Of a stretch of 64,000 bases of DNA, positions 26,333 to 35,740 are shown piece by piece. The notes under the pieces are model-generated. The model ran no database searches, had not been told where the DNA came from, and was given only the letters and a program-made list of their open reading frames with translations. Position 1 is the stretch's first letter. Every line of letters starts with the position of its first letter. Origin of the DNA: Martinezella lusitana (GTDB lineage: Bacteria; Pseudomonadota; Alphaproteobacteria; Rhizobiales; Rhizobiaceae); assembly GCF_010668395.1 (NCBI RefSeq), contig NZ_WUEY01000001.1, forward strand, positions 372,001-436,000. Direction: 5' to 3'. The translations under genes were made by a program, and so were the position numbers.

Positions 26333-27508
26333 ATGCGTCGTGATATTTGGCTTGCAGGTGTGGCAGGCGCGGTCGTCGGTTCTTGGTTGACCCTGATCGC
26401 GGTCCAGTTCGGTGGGCATGGTTTCAGCCTGCCCGGCCGGGGTAACAGCGACATGACGGTGGAAAGCAAGCCCGCGCCCGCGCCGACCGAGACCGCCAAG
26501 GCCGACCCGACGCCGCAAAAGGCCACCGAGGCGGCAAAACCCGCCGAAACGGCCAAGCAGGACGGTGCGAGCCCACCAGCCGCGGCAACGCCGGCGCCGG
26601 CGACCGACGATGCCGCTAAGACGCCGGACGCTGACAGCACTAAAAACGAGCAGAGCAAGGTGACCACCGCCGAGCCGCCATCGCCGCAGGACAGCAAGGT
26701 CCCAACCGATCCGGCGCGCTCGAACGACGCGTCGCCGAAACCGGAAGAGGCGCAGCCGGCAGCAGCGGCAACCGACGCGCCGAAAGGCACGGACGCCGTC
26801 CCTGCCCCGACGCCGCAGTCAGGCGAAACCACCGCGCCGGACAAGACCGCTGCCTCGTCGGCGGAATCCACTCCGGCCAGCCCGGCCAAGGTCGATCCTG
26901 CTCCGGACAACCGGATACCGGCCGACCAGGTCGACAGGGAAATGGCGGCCCTCACGCACCAGACCCTTCCCTCACAGCCGCTATCGCAGCCGCAACCGCA
27001 ACCCCAACCGAAGCCCGAGTCGGAACAGGCCTCTCTCGATCCGGCGTCCAAGCCGCAGGGACAGACGACAACCATCGAGCTTGTCCGCCCCTTCGCGGAT
27101 CAGGCGGGGATATTGACCCTTGCGGGCAGGAACGTGCAGCTCACCGGCGTCATTCCGACCGACGTCGACCGGATGTGCACCGGCCCGAACGGCAAGAGCT
27201 GGCCCTGCGGCCAGGCCGCGCGCACGGCATTTCGCATGTATCTGCGCGGGCGCTCGATCGATTGCGATGTGCCTGATGCCAATTGGAAAGGGACGGTCAC
27301 GGGCGCATGCCGCTATGTCCGCATCGACCTCAGTGCGTGGCTGGTCCGCTTCGGCTGGGCCGATCCCGAGCCCGGCTCGCCGCTGGCATCGCTTGTGGAC
27401 GAAGCCAAGCAGAAAAAGCGCGGCATGTACGGCGATGACCCGCGCAAGAACGGAAAATCGACGCTCGCGCCTCCGCCGCCCAAGGAAGATCCGCTCAATC
27501 CGATCTGA
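26333..27508 (+). CDS. Membrane-anchored SNase-like (thermonuclease-fold) protein with long Pro/Ala/Thr-rich linker
   Basis: Protein of 391 residues. A single N-terminal membrane or signal span (about 5-26) is followed by some 200 residues of low complexity rich in Ala, Pro, Thr, Lys and Glu, then a short Gln/Pro run (SQPQPQPQPKPE), and a C-terminal SNase-like domain (about 243-365). Family features are the beta strand RNVQLTGV, the helix ARTAFRMYLRGRSIDC and SAWLVRFGWA. The usual D-T-P-E-type active-site loop is replaced by IPTDVDRMC, and the arginine/glutamate pair of staphylococcal nuclease is not obvious, so catalysis is doubtful. Four cysteines may form disulfides in the periplasm. Confidence 0.78.
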   Translation: MRRDIWLAGVAGAVVGSWLTLIAVQFGGHGFSLPGRGNSDMTVESKPAPAPTETAKADPTPQKATEAAKPAETAKQDGASPPAAATPAPATDDAAKTPDADSTKNEQSKVTTAEPPSPQDSKVPTDPARSNDASPKPEEAQPAAAATDAPKGTDAVPAPTPQSGETTAPDKTAASSAESTPASPAKVDPAPDNRIPADQVDREMAALTHQTLPSQPLSQPQPQPQPKPESEQASLDPASKPQGQTTTIELVRPFADQAGILTLAGRNVQLTGVIPTDVDRMCTGPNGKSWPCGQAARTAFRMYLRGRSIDCDVPDANWKGTVTGACRYVRIDLSAWLVRFGWADPEPGSPLASLVDEAKQKKRGMYGDDPRKNGKSTLAPPPPKEDPLNPI

Positions 27509-27586
27509 CGCCTTGCTTCCGCCACCAGCTTTTGCCATGAGACGCGCGACTTTTCAGTCTGCCAAACTCAAAGGACTTCGCCTGTC

Positions 27587-28000
27587 ATGAACAAGCCGCT
27601 TTCTGCTCACGAGGCCCTGATCTACGTCATGGTACTGGCCTCGGCCGTCGACCGCACGATGAACGACCGGGAACTCAGCCGGATCGGAGAACTCATCCAC
27701 GCCCTGCCGGTCTTCAAGGGCTTCGATGACGAGAAGCTGATTTCGGTCTCGCGCGACTGTGCCAAGCTGCTGTCGGGCAGCGAAGGTCTCGACATCGTTC
27801 TCGAAACCGTGCGCGATACCCTGCCGGCCCGGCTCTACGACACCGCCTATGCGCTTGCCGTGGAAGTCGCCTCTGCCGACCTTTCGGTCAAGGCGGAGGA
27901 ACTGCGCCTGCTCAGCCTGCTTCGCGACCGTCTCGGCCTGGACAAGCTGACCTGTGCGGCCATCGAGCGCAGCGCCATCGCCCGCTATCGCAAGGCCTGA
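27587..28000 (+). CDS. TerB-family tellurite resistance-like protein
   Basis: All-helical protein of 137 residues of the TerB group, recognised by ALIYVMVLASAVDRTMNDREL near the N-terminus, with its acidic metal-site-like DRTMNDRE, and a second VASADLSVKAEELRLLSLL segment. TerB proteins bind divalent metal near membranes and occur in stress modules; a lone TerB gene like this one has no assigned role. Its stop abuts the stop of the convergent solute-binding protein gene with no spacer. Confidence 0.82.
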   Translation: MNKPLSAHEALIYVMVLASAVDRTMNDRELSRIGELIHALPVFKGFDDEKLISVSRDCAKLLSGSEGLDIVLETVRDTLPARLYDTAYALAVEVASADLSVKAEELRLLSLLRDRLGLDKLTCAAIERSAIARYRKA

Positions 28001-28876
28001 TCAATATAGCCCGTAAGGGAAGTAGCGCAGATAGATCTCCTGCAGCCTGCCGTCGCGCGAAAGCGTCGCGAGGGCATGGTTGATTGCGGCCGTCAGCTCG
28101 GCATCCTGCTGCCGCAGCATGATGGTCATGCCCTCGCCAAGATACTGCTGCGACAGATAGGGACCGTCAAACAGGGCGCAGCACTTTTCCGCGGCCGGCG
28201 ACGAGACCCAGAAGGAAAGCTGCAGGCCATCGGCGAAAGCCGCGTCGACCTTGCCATCCTTGACGGCCGCCAGCAGTGCGTCCTTGTCATCGAACGGCGT
28301 CGGTTTGATCGCCGGGAAGAAGGACGCCAGCATCGTCTCGTGCACCGTGCCCTTCACGACGCCGACGGAGTGGCCGGCCAACGAGGCCGCAGTCGTGCCG
28401 CCGATCGATGCCTTGAGATTGCGCACGAAGCGGGCCGGCAACATCAGGAACGGGCGCGAGAAGGCAAAGGTCTTGCGCAGCTCGGGCGTGACCGCGACCC
28501 CGGCAATCACCGCATCGCCCTGCGAGGCCGCAAGCGCCCCCTGCAACTCACCGAACGGCAATGCCTGGATCTGGCATTTGTCCGCTATTGCCAGTTCGTC
28601 GCAGATCTTGCGCGCAAGCTCGACATGGAAGCCCGCAAGCTTGCCGTTCTGATCCAGGAAGTTGAAGGGTGGGAAATCGATCGAGGTCAAGAACCGCAAC
28701 CGGACCAGCGAGGACAGGTCGAGTTTCGGCAGGCGCTCGCGCGCATCGAACAGGATCGGCAGGTTCTGCGGCTTGACCTCCTGGGCAGCGAGCGGCAAGG
28801 CGCAGGACACGACGATCAGCGCCGCATGCGCCAGAAGCCGGGCGAGGAAGATCGGCGACGAAAGGCAAACACGCAT
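28001..28876 (-). CDS. Periplasmic amino-acid-type solute-binding protein, orphan
   Basis: Protein of 291 residues of the SBP-bac-3 family: a signal peptide (FLARLLAHAALIVVSCALPLAA) and a two-lobe domain with LRFLTSIDFPPFNFLDQNGKLAGFHVELARKI near the start of lobe 1, then GVVKGTVHETML and VDAAFADGLQLSFW. These proteins deliver polar amino acids or related solutes to an ABC permease. No permease or ATPase gene lies nearby, so it may serve a distant transporter or a receptor. The start at 28876 gives a normal signal peptide; an upstream ATG at 28927 would extend it awkwardly. Confidence 0.83.
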   Translation of the reverse strand: MRVCLSSPIFLARLLAHAALIVVSCALPLAAQEVKPQNLPILFDARERLPKLDLSSLVRLRFLTSIDFPPFNFLDQNGKLAGFHVELARKICDELAIADKCQIQALPFGELQGALAASQGDAVIAGVAVTPELRKTFAFSRPFLMLPARFVRNLKASIGGTTAASLAGHSVGVVKGTVHETMLASFFPAIKPTPFDDKDALLAAVKDGKVDAAFADGLQLSFWVSSPAAEKCCALFDGPYLSQQYLGEGMTIMLRQQDAELTAAINHALATLSRDGRLQEIYLRYFPYGLY

Positions 28877-29304
28877 GGTCTTGATCCGGCCTCCGGTCGT
28901 GGATGCACATTCCTGATTCACCGACACGATGTAGCAGAGTCATGCGGCAGGGGGAATATCGCGCCCCGGAATGGTCGTCAGCGCGTCCGCAGGATGAGTG
29001 GCGGATACCGCGCGCATCGGGCGGTTGCGCGGCTTTGAAAGATCGTCAAATTCCATGGGAATTCGGCCTTCGGAGACGCGGATGTTAGCAGTCGATTAAG
29101 CTCTGTTGATTGTACTCATGGCATCGACGACGTCGGCTGGAAGGCGGATCGCATGATGCAGGTCGTCTGAACCTTTTCCGCAAGGTATTTCGTAAATTCG
29201 ACTTCACCCGTGCATACCAGGCAATGTGCCCTCGCTGCCCATATCAGGCGAGCGGGCCATTGAATTCATCCTGGATAGGGCACGGCACTCGCAGGCGGAC
29301 CGCC
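28877..29304. other. Intergenic region upstream of chemoreceptor gene
   Basis: 428 bases between divergent genes. Promoters for both are expected here, but no convincing -10/-35 pair, hairpin or RNA gene could be assigned by eye. Overlapping open frames lack ribosome sites. Confidence 0.5.
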
Positions 29305-31314
29305 ATGTTCAGGAATCTGAAAATCAAAACCAAAATGCTTGCCGTGATCCTTTTTCTCGGCATTATTTCCTTCGTCGGCATGCTGCAGATCGCCGGCGAG
29401 TTTCGCAAGGCGGATCGGTCTTACAGCGCCTTCCTCGACAATGAAGCCGTCGCGGCGTCGGAAGCCGCGCGTGCGAGCGCGGCCTCGCTCGCTTCGGTGC
29501 TGCAGGCAAGCCTGATGCTGAACTTCGACCCGGCAAGCGATGCATACAAGGCGGCCGCGGCCGGCAGCAACTATTTCGCCGAGGCCAAGGAAAGGCTGAC
29601 CCACGCCGAGAATCTCGTTCCCGCCGCCAAACAGTCGGTCGACGAGATCCTTGTCGGCCTCGACGAATTGCAGACACTGACGAACAAGACCCTCGACCAG
29701 CGCAAGAGCGGCGATGCCGAAGGCGCCAGGGCGACCATGGCCTTGGTCAACACCAGGCTGCAGACGCTGATCGCGAACATGCAGGCCAATGACGATGCTC
29801 TGACGAACAGGATGAACGACGGCGCCGATGCTCTGTCGGCCGATCTCAACAGTTCCGTGAACTACACGCTCGTCACCCTTGCGGCCCTGACGCTGCTCGC
29901 CATCATCCTCGGCATGTATGTCGCGCAGAAGAGCATCGCGGCGCCGCTGATGCGGTTGCATCGCCGCATGACGACGCTTGCGAACGGCGATACGGCAGGC
30001 GAAATCGAAGGCCGCGAACGCCGGGACGAGATCGGCCAGATGGCGGCCGCCGTCGCCGTCTTCCGGGACAATGCGGTCGAACGGACGCGTCTCGAGGCAC
30101 AGGCGGAAGCGGACCGCACGCTCAGCGACAGCGAGCGTGCGCAGCGCGATGCGAGACAGGCTGCCGAGGCGGCAGATCTGCAGCAGGCCGTCCAGGCGGT
30201 CGGCGACGGATTGAGACGCCTTGCGGAAGGCGATCTCGTCACACGCATAGACACCCAGTTCGTCGAGCACCTCGACCAGTTGCGGCAGGACTTCAACAAC
30301 TCGCTGAACAAGCTCAACGAAACAATGCAAGCCGTCGGCTCCAATGCCCGCGCCATCAGCTCGGGTGCCGACGAAATCCGCAGCGCCGCCGACGAACTCT
30401 CCAAACGCACCGAGCAGCAGGCCGCATCCGTCGAGGAAACCGCCGCCGCCCTCGAGCAGATCACCACCACGGTCAAGGATGCCGCCAAGCGCGCGCAGGA
30501 AGCAAGCCAGCTTGTCACCCATACGCGCAGCGGAGCGGAGCGGTCCGGCGAGATCGTCCGCAACGCGATCGACGCCATGCAGCAGATCGAAAAGTCCTCG
30601 GGCGAGATCAACAACATCATCAGCGTCATCGACGACATTGCCTTCCAGACCAATCTTCTGGCGCTGAACGCGGGTGTCGAGGCCGCCCGCGCAGGCGACG
30701 CCGGCAAGGGCTTTGCCGTCGTCGCCCAGGAAGTGCGCGAGCTCGCACAGCGCTCCGCCAATGCGGCCAAGGAGATCAAGACGCTGATCGCCACTTCGGA
30801 AACGCATGTGCGCACCGGCGTCAGCCTCGTCGGAGAAACCGGCAAGGCGCTCGATGCCATCGTTTCGGGCGTGCAGGAAATCAACCGGCATGTGCACGCG
30901 ATCGCCGAGGCCTCGCGCGAGCAGTCGGCAGGCCTGCAGGAGATCAACACCGCCGTCAACACGATGGATCACGGCACGCAGCAGAACGCCGCCATGGTCG
31001 AGGAAAGCACGGCCGCAAGCCATGGCCTGGCAACGGAGGCGGCTTCCCTGGCAAACCTGCTCGCCCAGTTCCGCACCAGCGGCGGCGAGGCTGTCCGCGT
31101 GTCCGCGGCTCCCGTCGCCAGTGCCACTCCGCGACCCATCGCGCGGCCCGCGTCGCGGCCGGCCGCGGCACCGCGCATCCGGGCGGTGGATGATGCCAAG
31201 GTGCGGGCGGCCCCTTCTCCGGCCCGCGCGCTCGGCCAGAAGCTGATGAGCGCTTTCGGCGGCACGCAGGCGTCTGCATCCGCGAGCAAGGATGCAGACT
31301 GGACGGAATTTTGA
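29305..31314 (+). CDS. Methyl-accepting chemotaxis protein with C-terminal docking pentapeptide
   Basis: Transmembrane chemoreceptor of 669 residues. TM1 lies at about 11-30 and TM2 at about 186-208; the periplasmic part between them is a four-helix-bundle-type sensor with Ala-rich helices. A HAMP domain follows (about 209-262, PLMRLHRRMTTLANGDTAGEIEGRERRDEIGQM), and the cytoplasmic coiled coil carries the highly conserved hairpin tip around NLLALNAGVEAARAGDAGKG. The protein ends in DWTEF, an aromatic-bounded pentapeptide like those that dock CheR or CheB. The start at 29305 gives the typical MFRNLKIKTKML. The ligand is unknown; no che genes are nearby. Confidence 0.93.
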   Translation: MFRNLKIKTKMLAVILFLGIISFVGMLQIAGEFRKADRSYSAFLDNEAVAASEAARASAASLASVLQASLMLNFDPASDAYKAAAAGSNYFAEAKERLTHAENLVPAAKQSVDEILVGLDELQTLTNKTLDQRKSGDAEGARATMALVNTRLQTLIANMQANDDALTNRMNDGADALSADLNSSVNYTLVTLAALTLLAIILGMYVAQKSIAAPLMRLHRRMTTLANGDTAGEIEGRERRDEIGQMAAAVAVFRDNAVERTRLEAQAEADRTLSDSERAQRDARQAAEAADLQQAVQAVGDGLRRLAEGDLVTRIDTQFVEHLDQLRQDFNNSLNKLNETMQAVGSNARAISSGADEIRSAADELSKRTEQQAASVEETAAALEQITTTVKDAAKRAQEASQLVTHTRSGAERSGEIVRNAIDAMQQIEKSSGEINNIISVIDDIAFQTNLLALNAGVEAARAGDAGKGFAVVAQEVRELAQRSANAAKEIKTLIATSETHVRTGVSLVGETGKALDAIVSGVQEINRHVHAIAEASREQSAGLQEINTAVNTMDHGTQQNAAMVEESTAASHGLATEAASLANLLAQFRTSGGEAVRVSAAPVASATPRPIARPASRPAAAPRIRAVDDAKVRAAPSPARALGQKLMSAFGGTQASASASKDADWTEF

Positions 31315-31408
31315 AACCGGCAACGCAAACGCCGCGGGCAAGAAAGCTGCCCGCGGCCTATTTCAATGTGAAATGCCGATCCCGGGACGCTTGCGGCGAT
31401 CGACCGGC

Positions 31409-31984
31409 CTATTTTTTTGGGAGGGCGAATACCTCGACTTTTCCCGATCTGGCGTCGTTCGTTTCTCCACGCCGCTTCAGCAACCTTGCCGGCGCGCCGA
31501 CATAGATGCCGTAGGGCTCGGTCTTTCCCTTGACGACGGCGTTCGCGCCGATGACGCATCCCTTGGCGACATGGGACCCGCCGAGGATCTTTGCTCCCGC
31601 GCCGATCCAGACATCGTCTTCGATGACGACGGGCTTCGGCGTCACGCCCTGAAGGCGGATCAACTGTGAAACATCATCAAAATTATGATCGAAGGAGACG
31701 ATCATCGCATGCGCGGCGATCCGCACATCGTTGCCGATGGATATGCCGCCCCGCCCCAGGAGAATTGTATATTCGTTGAACGATACATGATCGCCGATGG
31801 ATATGCTGCCCTTTTGCGCATCGAGGACGACGCCCTGGCGGAAATGTACCCTTTCGCCGATATGGATGCTGCCGCGCCTCCAGATGATCTTCGTTCCCAA
31901 GGGAATTCTGGTGCCCCTGCCGATCGCGAGCACGCCGCGCACGAAGATCGCTCTCAACCTATACAATGACGCAATACCGCGCAT
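31409..31984 (-). CDS. Left-handed beta-helix (hexapeptide) acyltransferase
   Basis: Protein of 191 residues built of hexapeptide repeats: IWRRGSIHIGERVHFRQGVVLDAQKGSISIGDHVSFNE-type coils, then GGISIGNDVRIAAHAMIVSFDHNFDD, VVIEDDVWIGAGAKILGGSHVAKGCVIGANAVVKG. The histidine in SFDHNF and the final DVWIGAGAKIL coil match O-acetyltransferases of the WcaF/maltose-acetyltransferase type. It likely acetylates a polysaccharide or sugar precursor. The start at 31984 is supported by AGGAG seven bases upstream. It stands alone, not inside a polysaccharide cluster. Confidence 0.85.
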   Translation of the reverse strand: MRGIASLYRLRAIFVRGVLAIGRGTRIPLGTKIIWRRGSIHIGERVHFRQGVVLDAQKGSISIGDHVSFNEYTILLGRGGISIGNDVRIAAHAMIVSFDHNFDDVSQLIRLQGVTPKPVVIEDDVWIGAGAKILGGSHVAKGCVIGANAVVKGKTEPYGIYVGAPARLLKRRGETNDARSGKVEVFALPKK

Positions 31985-32098
31985 CCGGACGCTCCTATCG
32001 TGGGCGCCCGTTTTGCCATGCTTGTCTGGCGCCCACCTGAATGAGCAGAGACATCGCTTGCGGAAAGGGGCCACATTATGGCCCGCCCCCGGCGTGGT

Positions 32099-33325
32099 TC
32101 ACCTACGTGCGGCAAGGTCCGTGATCAACGCTATCACACCGAAGCCCGCGGCAGCCGCGCAGACGGCAGTCCAGCCGCCAAAATCCCAGGCGATCCCGGC
32201 CAGCGCCGAGCCAAGCGCGCCGCCGAGGAAAAAGATGCCGACAAAGAGACCGTTGATACGGCCTCGCGCTTCCGGTTTCAGCAGGTTGACGGCCCGACGT
32301 CCGAGGGTCTGGTCGCCGGTGATGCCGACATCGAGCATCACGGCGCTGGCACCCAGAAGGACCAGGAGGGTGAGAGAGTCACCGGACCGTATTGAGCCAG
32401 CCCAGGCGGCCAGGGCCATGGAGGCAAGCACGATCAGATGCGAGACTAGTGTCGCCATCCGCGTCCAGCCCCGGTCGCCCATGCGGCCGAAGACAGACGT
32501 CGCGGCAGCGCCGCCGGCACCCACCAGCGCAAACAGCGCGATACCGGATTGGCCGAGCGAGAACGGCGACTGCGACAGCCGCAGGGCGACGGAGGTCCAG
32601 AAGAGGCTGAAGCTCGCCATCATCAGGGCGGCGGTAAAGGCGCGCAGCCGCAGCACGGGCTCTTCGCGCAGCAACTGAAAGAGCGAGCCAATCAAGGCTC
32701 CATAGCTCGTGCTGACCATCGGGCGCCTTTCAGGCAGGCGCATGGCCAGCGCGGCCGCCAGGAGCACAAGCGTGGCGGCGCTGACAGCATAAAAGCTCCG
32801 CCAGCCCCAGAGACCGGCGAAGAGGCTTGCCAGCGGGCGCGACACGAGGATGCCGACCATCAAGCCGCTCATGACGTTGCCAATGACCCGGCCACGATGT
32901 TCCGGCGGGGCCGTGGCTGCAGCGATCGGCACAAGGATCTGGATCGCCGAACAGGCCGCACCCAGTAGGAAGAGGAAGATCAGCAGGCTCCAGCCGGTCG
33001 GCGCCAGGGCGGCGGCGATCGCCATCGCCAAAGCCGACAGGAGCATGCGCAGCACCAGCTTGCGATTTTCCAGCAGATCCGCCAGCGGCACGAGGAAAAA
33101 GAGGCCTGCCGCATAGCCGAGCAAGGACGACATGGCCACCAGGCCCGCACCGCTTTCAGAAAAGCCGAGCGATGGACCGATGATGCCGACCAGCGTCTGC
33201 GGTGCGAAGAGATTCATGACGATTACGCCGGTGGCAACGGCAAATAATAGCGTCGAGGGAGCGGCTGTCGCCGTGGACACATCGTCCTCCGGCTCGCTCG
33301 CCAAACATTCGGGGACCTGGGACAT
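32099..33325 (-). CDS. MFS transporter (drug-efflux-like)
   Basis: Twelve-span major facilitator of 408 residues. It has the motif-A-like LVPLADLLENRKLVL between helices 2 and 3 and the antiporter-like GRVIGNVMSGLMVGILVSRP in helix 5, which points to efflux rather than uptake. It is transcribed divergently from a LysR-family regulator only 101 bases away, a standard arrangement in which the regulator controls the pump. Substrate unknown. Confidence 0.88.
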   Translation of the reverse strand: MSQVPECLASEPEDDVSTATAAPSTLLFAVATGVIVMNLFAPQTLVGIIGPSLGFSESGAGLVAMSSLLGYAAGLFFLVPLADLLENRKLVLRMLLSALAMAIAAALAPTGWSLLIFLFLLGAACSAIQILVPIAAATAPPEHRGRVIGNVMSGLMVGILVSRPLASLFAGLWGWRSFYAVSAATLVLLAAALAMRLPERRPMVSTSYGALIGSLFQLLREEPVLRLRAFTAALMMASFSLFWTSVALRLSQSPFSLGQSGIALFALVGAGGAAATSVFGRMGDRGWTRMATLVSHLIVLASMALAAWAGSIRSGDSLTLLVLLGASAVMLDVGITGDQTLGRRAVNLLKPEARGRINGLFVGIFFLGGALGSALAGIAWDFGGWTAVCAAAAGFGVIALITDLAARR

Positions 33326-33426
33326 GCGCTCTCCAATAATTTTTGATAATAAAGGTAGCCATGTTTATCGCCTTGTTGCATAATGCGGCAACTGAAATGA
33401 AATAATAATGATTATGCGAGTTTGGC

Positions 33427-34335
33427 ATGAACATTCATGATCTGGAAGCTTTCGTCGCCGTGGTGGAAACCGGATCGATCGTGGCTGCCGCCGCGCGCAT
33501 CAATCTGACGCAGCCGGGCATCACACGGCGCGTACAGAACCTGGAAGACAGTCTCGGCATCGCCCTGCTCGACAGGCAGTCGAAGCCGCTGAAGCCGACA
33601 GCGGCGGGACGCGAGGCCTACGAGCACGGACGCCGTGTCCTGCGCTCGCTCGATGACCTGAAGGCCGGCGTCTCGCCCGGCGGCATGATCGGCGGCGAAT
33701 TCCGTCTCGGCATCATGCCTTATCTTTCCGAGGCGGCCTTGTCGGCGCCGCTCGATGAGCTGCGCAGCCAGTTTCCGCAATTGACGCTACGCATCGTCAC
33801 CAGCTGGTCGCCACAGCTTATCGAGCAGGTCTCTCATAGCCAGCTCGATGCGGCGACGGTGTGCCTGGCGGAGGGCGTGCAGCCGCCGGACAATGTCGTC
33901 GGCGATGTGCTCGGAGTCCACAACGTCATCCTCGTCGCCTCGCCGTCGCTCGGCGTTCCCAAGGAACCTCGGCTCGAGGAGCTTTCCCGCTTCCCATGGA
34001 TCATGAACCAGAGCGGCTGCGGCTTCCGCGCCTTCATTCAACACCGCTTCGAAGCCGAACGCCTGCCCTTCGACGTCGGGGTGGAGGCCATGAGCGCCGA
34101 CCTGCGCATGTCGCTGGTTGCGCGCGGCCTCGGGATCGGCGTCCTGACGCCGGCGGCGCTGGCCGACAACCGCTGGCGCAACGCCGTCGAAATCATCGAG
34201 GCCCCGGATTTCAGCCCGAAAGTCGTCAACTGGCTCGTACATCGCCCGCCGGCCGGACGCCTGGCCCGCCCGATTGCAACCTTCGGCGAGGCGTTGATGG
34301 AGACGCTGAAATCGAAAAGACTATTTCTGACTTGA
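33427..34335 (+). CDS. LysR-family regulator divergent from MFS gene
   Basis: Transcription factor of 302 residues with the N-terminal LysR helix-turn-helix (MNIHDLEAFVAVVETGSIVAAAARINLTQPGITRRVQNLE) and a C-terminal effector domain (about 88-295). The motif GGEFRLGIMPYLSEAAL opens lobe 1. The intergenic gap contains the dyad ttgc-N8-gcaa (33376-33391), a plausible T-N11-A-type LysR site, beside an AT-rich promoter zone. It probably controls the divergent MFS gene in response to an exported or metabolised small molecule. Confidence 0.9.
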   Translation: MNIHDLEAFVAVVETGSIVAAAARINLTQPGITRRVQNLEDSLGIALLDRQSKPLKPTAAGREAYEHGRRVLRSLDDLKAGVSPGGMIGGEFRLGIMPYLSEAALSAPLDELRSQFPQLTLRIVTSWSPQLIEQVSHSQLDAATVCLAEGVQPPDNVVGDVLGVHNVILVASPSLGVPKEPRLEELSRFPWIMNQSGCGFRAFIQHRFEAERLPFDVGVEAMSADLRMSLVARGLGIGVLTPAALADNRWRNAVEIIEAPDFSPKVVNWLVHRPPAGRLARPIATFGEALMETLKSKRLFLT

Positions 34336-34341
34336 AAATTC

Positions 34342-34415
34342 TGGAGCGGGTGAAGGGAATCGAACCCTCGTATTCAGCTTGGGAAGCTGCTGCTCTACCA
34401 TTGAGCTACACCCGC
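34342..34415 (-). tRNA. tRNA-Gly (anticodon CCC)
   Basis: Cloverleaf on the minus strand: acceptor GCGGGTG / CACCCGC, D-arm with AGCTCAATGGTAGAGC, anticodon loop TTCCCAA (CCC), T-loop TTCGATT, encoded CCA end. The lowest pair of the anticodon stem is a G-A mismatch. It reads glycine GGG codons. Confidence 0.95.
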
Positions 34416-34468
34416 CTGACACGCAGAGATGTCCAACAGTTGACGGCCTGTGTCAAGGCCGGGCCGGT

Positions 34469-35563
34469 TCAAAGCCGGAAGTGCTTCGAGAGTTTCAGGC
34501 CCTGCGCCTGATAGTTCGAACCGAGGCCGGAGCCGTAGAGGCTGCTCGGCTGTTCCAGCATGTGTTCGTAGATCAGGCGGCCGACGATCTGGCTGTCCTC
34601 AAGGATGAAGGGCACTTCATGGCTGCGCACCTCCAGCACGGCGCGGCTGCCGCGGCCGCCGGCCGGCGCGTGGCCGAAGCCGGGGTCGAAGAAGCCAGCA
34701 TAGTGGACGCGAAATTCGCCGACCAGCGGATCGAACGGCGTCATTTCGGCGGCAAAATGCGGCGGCACATGCACCGCCTCGCGCGACACGAGGATGTAGA
34801 ATTCGTCGGGATCGAGGATCAGCTCGGTACGGCCGCGGCTGTAGAGTGGCTCCCAGAAATCGAAGATATCGTGCTGAGCCTTCTTGTCGACATCGACGAC
34901 GGCCGTGTGATGCTTGCCACGATAGCCGATCAGCCCTTCCTTGTCGCCGGCAAGGTCGATCGACAGCGCGATGCCACCGCCGGTGATATTAGGCTTCTTA
35001 CTGGCGACCAGCGTCTCGCTTTCATGCAGCGCCAGCAATTCCGGCTCGGTGAGCAGGGCCTGGCCGACGCGGAAGCGGATCTGCGACAGACGCGAGCCGC
35101 GACGCACGACGATCGGAAAGGTACGCGGGCTGATTTCGAGATAGAGCGGGCCGGAATAGCCGGCCGGAATCTTGTCGAACTCCTGGGCCCGGTCGGTGAT
35201 GACGCGGGTGAAGATATCGAGACGGCCCGTCGAGCTCTTCGGATTGGCCGATGCCGACATGTCCGCCGGCAGGTCCAGCCGCTCCATCAGCGGCACGATG
35301 TAGACGCAGCCGGTTTCCAGCACCGCGCCTTCGGAGAGATCGACCACATGCAGCTTCAGCCGGTCCAGCTTGTCGGCAACGAGGTGGGATGGGCCCGGCA
35401 TGAAGCTGGCGCGAACGCGGAAGGCATGCGAGCCAAGCCTCAGATCAAGACTTGCCGGCTGGATCTGATCGACATCCAGCTCTTTCTCGCTCGTCAGCCG
35501 CCCGGCGTCAAAGAGCGCTGCGATGGCGCGATCGGCCAAAATTCCAGTATTGCGAGCCATCAT
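34469..35563 (-). CDS. dcd: dCTP deaminase-family protein, long rhizobial form
   Basis: Enzyme of 364 residues of the dCTP deaminase/dUTPase fold, converting dCTP to dUTP for thymidylate synthesis. It is twice the size of E. coli Dcd (193 residues); similar jelly-roll segments appear in both halves (IQPASLDLRLGSHAFRV near the start; DPDEFYILVSREAVHVPPHFAAEM and GEFRVHYAGFFDPGFGH later). The second segment holds the classical PPHFAAEM-F-hairpin of Dcd. This duplicated form is common in alphaproteobacteria. Two adjacent ATGs are possible starts; both give the same protein within one residue. Confidence 0.87.
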   Translation of the reverse strand: MMARNTGILADRAIAALFDAGRLTSEKELDVDQIQPASLDLRLGSHAFRVRASFMPGPSHLVADKLDRLKLHVVDLSEGAVLETGCVYIVPLMERLDLPADMSASANPKSSTGRLDIFTRVITDRAQEFDKIPAGYSGPLYLEISPRTFPIVVRRGSRLSQIRFRVGQALLTEPELLALHESETLVASKKPNITGGGIALSIDLAGDKEGLIGYRGKHHTAVVDVDKKAQHDIFDFWEPLYSRGRTELILDPDEFYILVSREAVHVPPHFAAEMTPFDPLVGEFRVHYAGFFDPGFGHAPAGGRGSRAVLEVRSHEVPFILEDSQIVGRLIYEHMLEQPSSLYGSGLGSNYQAQGLKLSKHFRL

Positions 35564-35740
35564 GCCTCATCCCCAGCGCATAACCCGGCAAGTCGAGAGC
35601 CAACTAGCCGGGTTATGCGCCGATTTAATATGCCACTGCGACCTTTGCGCATCCTGACGGACGCACGGGCAGTAATTTGTCGCAGACAAAACCAAACTCG
35701 GGGAATTGACGCAAGCCGTCAACGGCAGTATTGCAACTTA

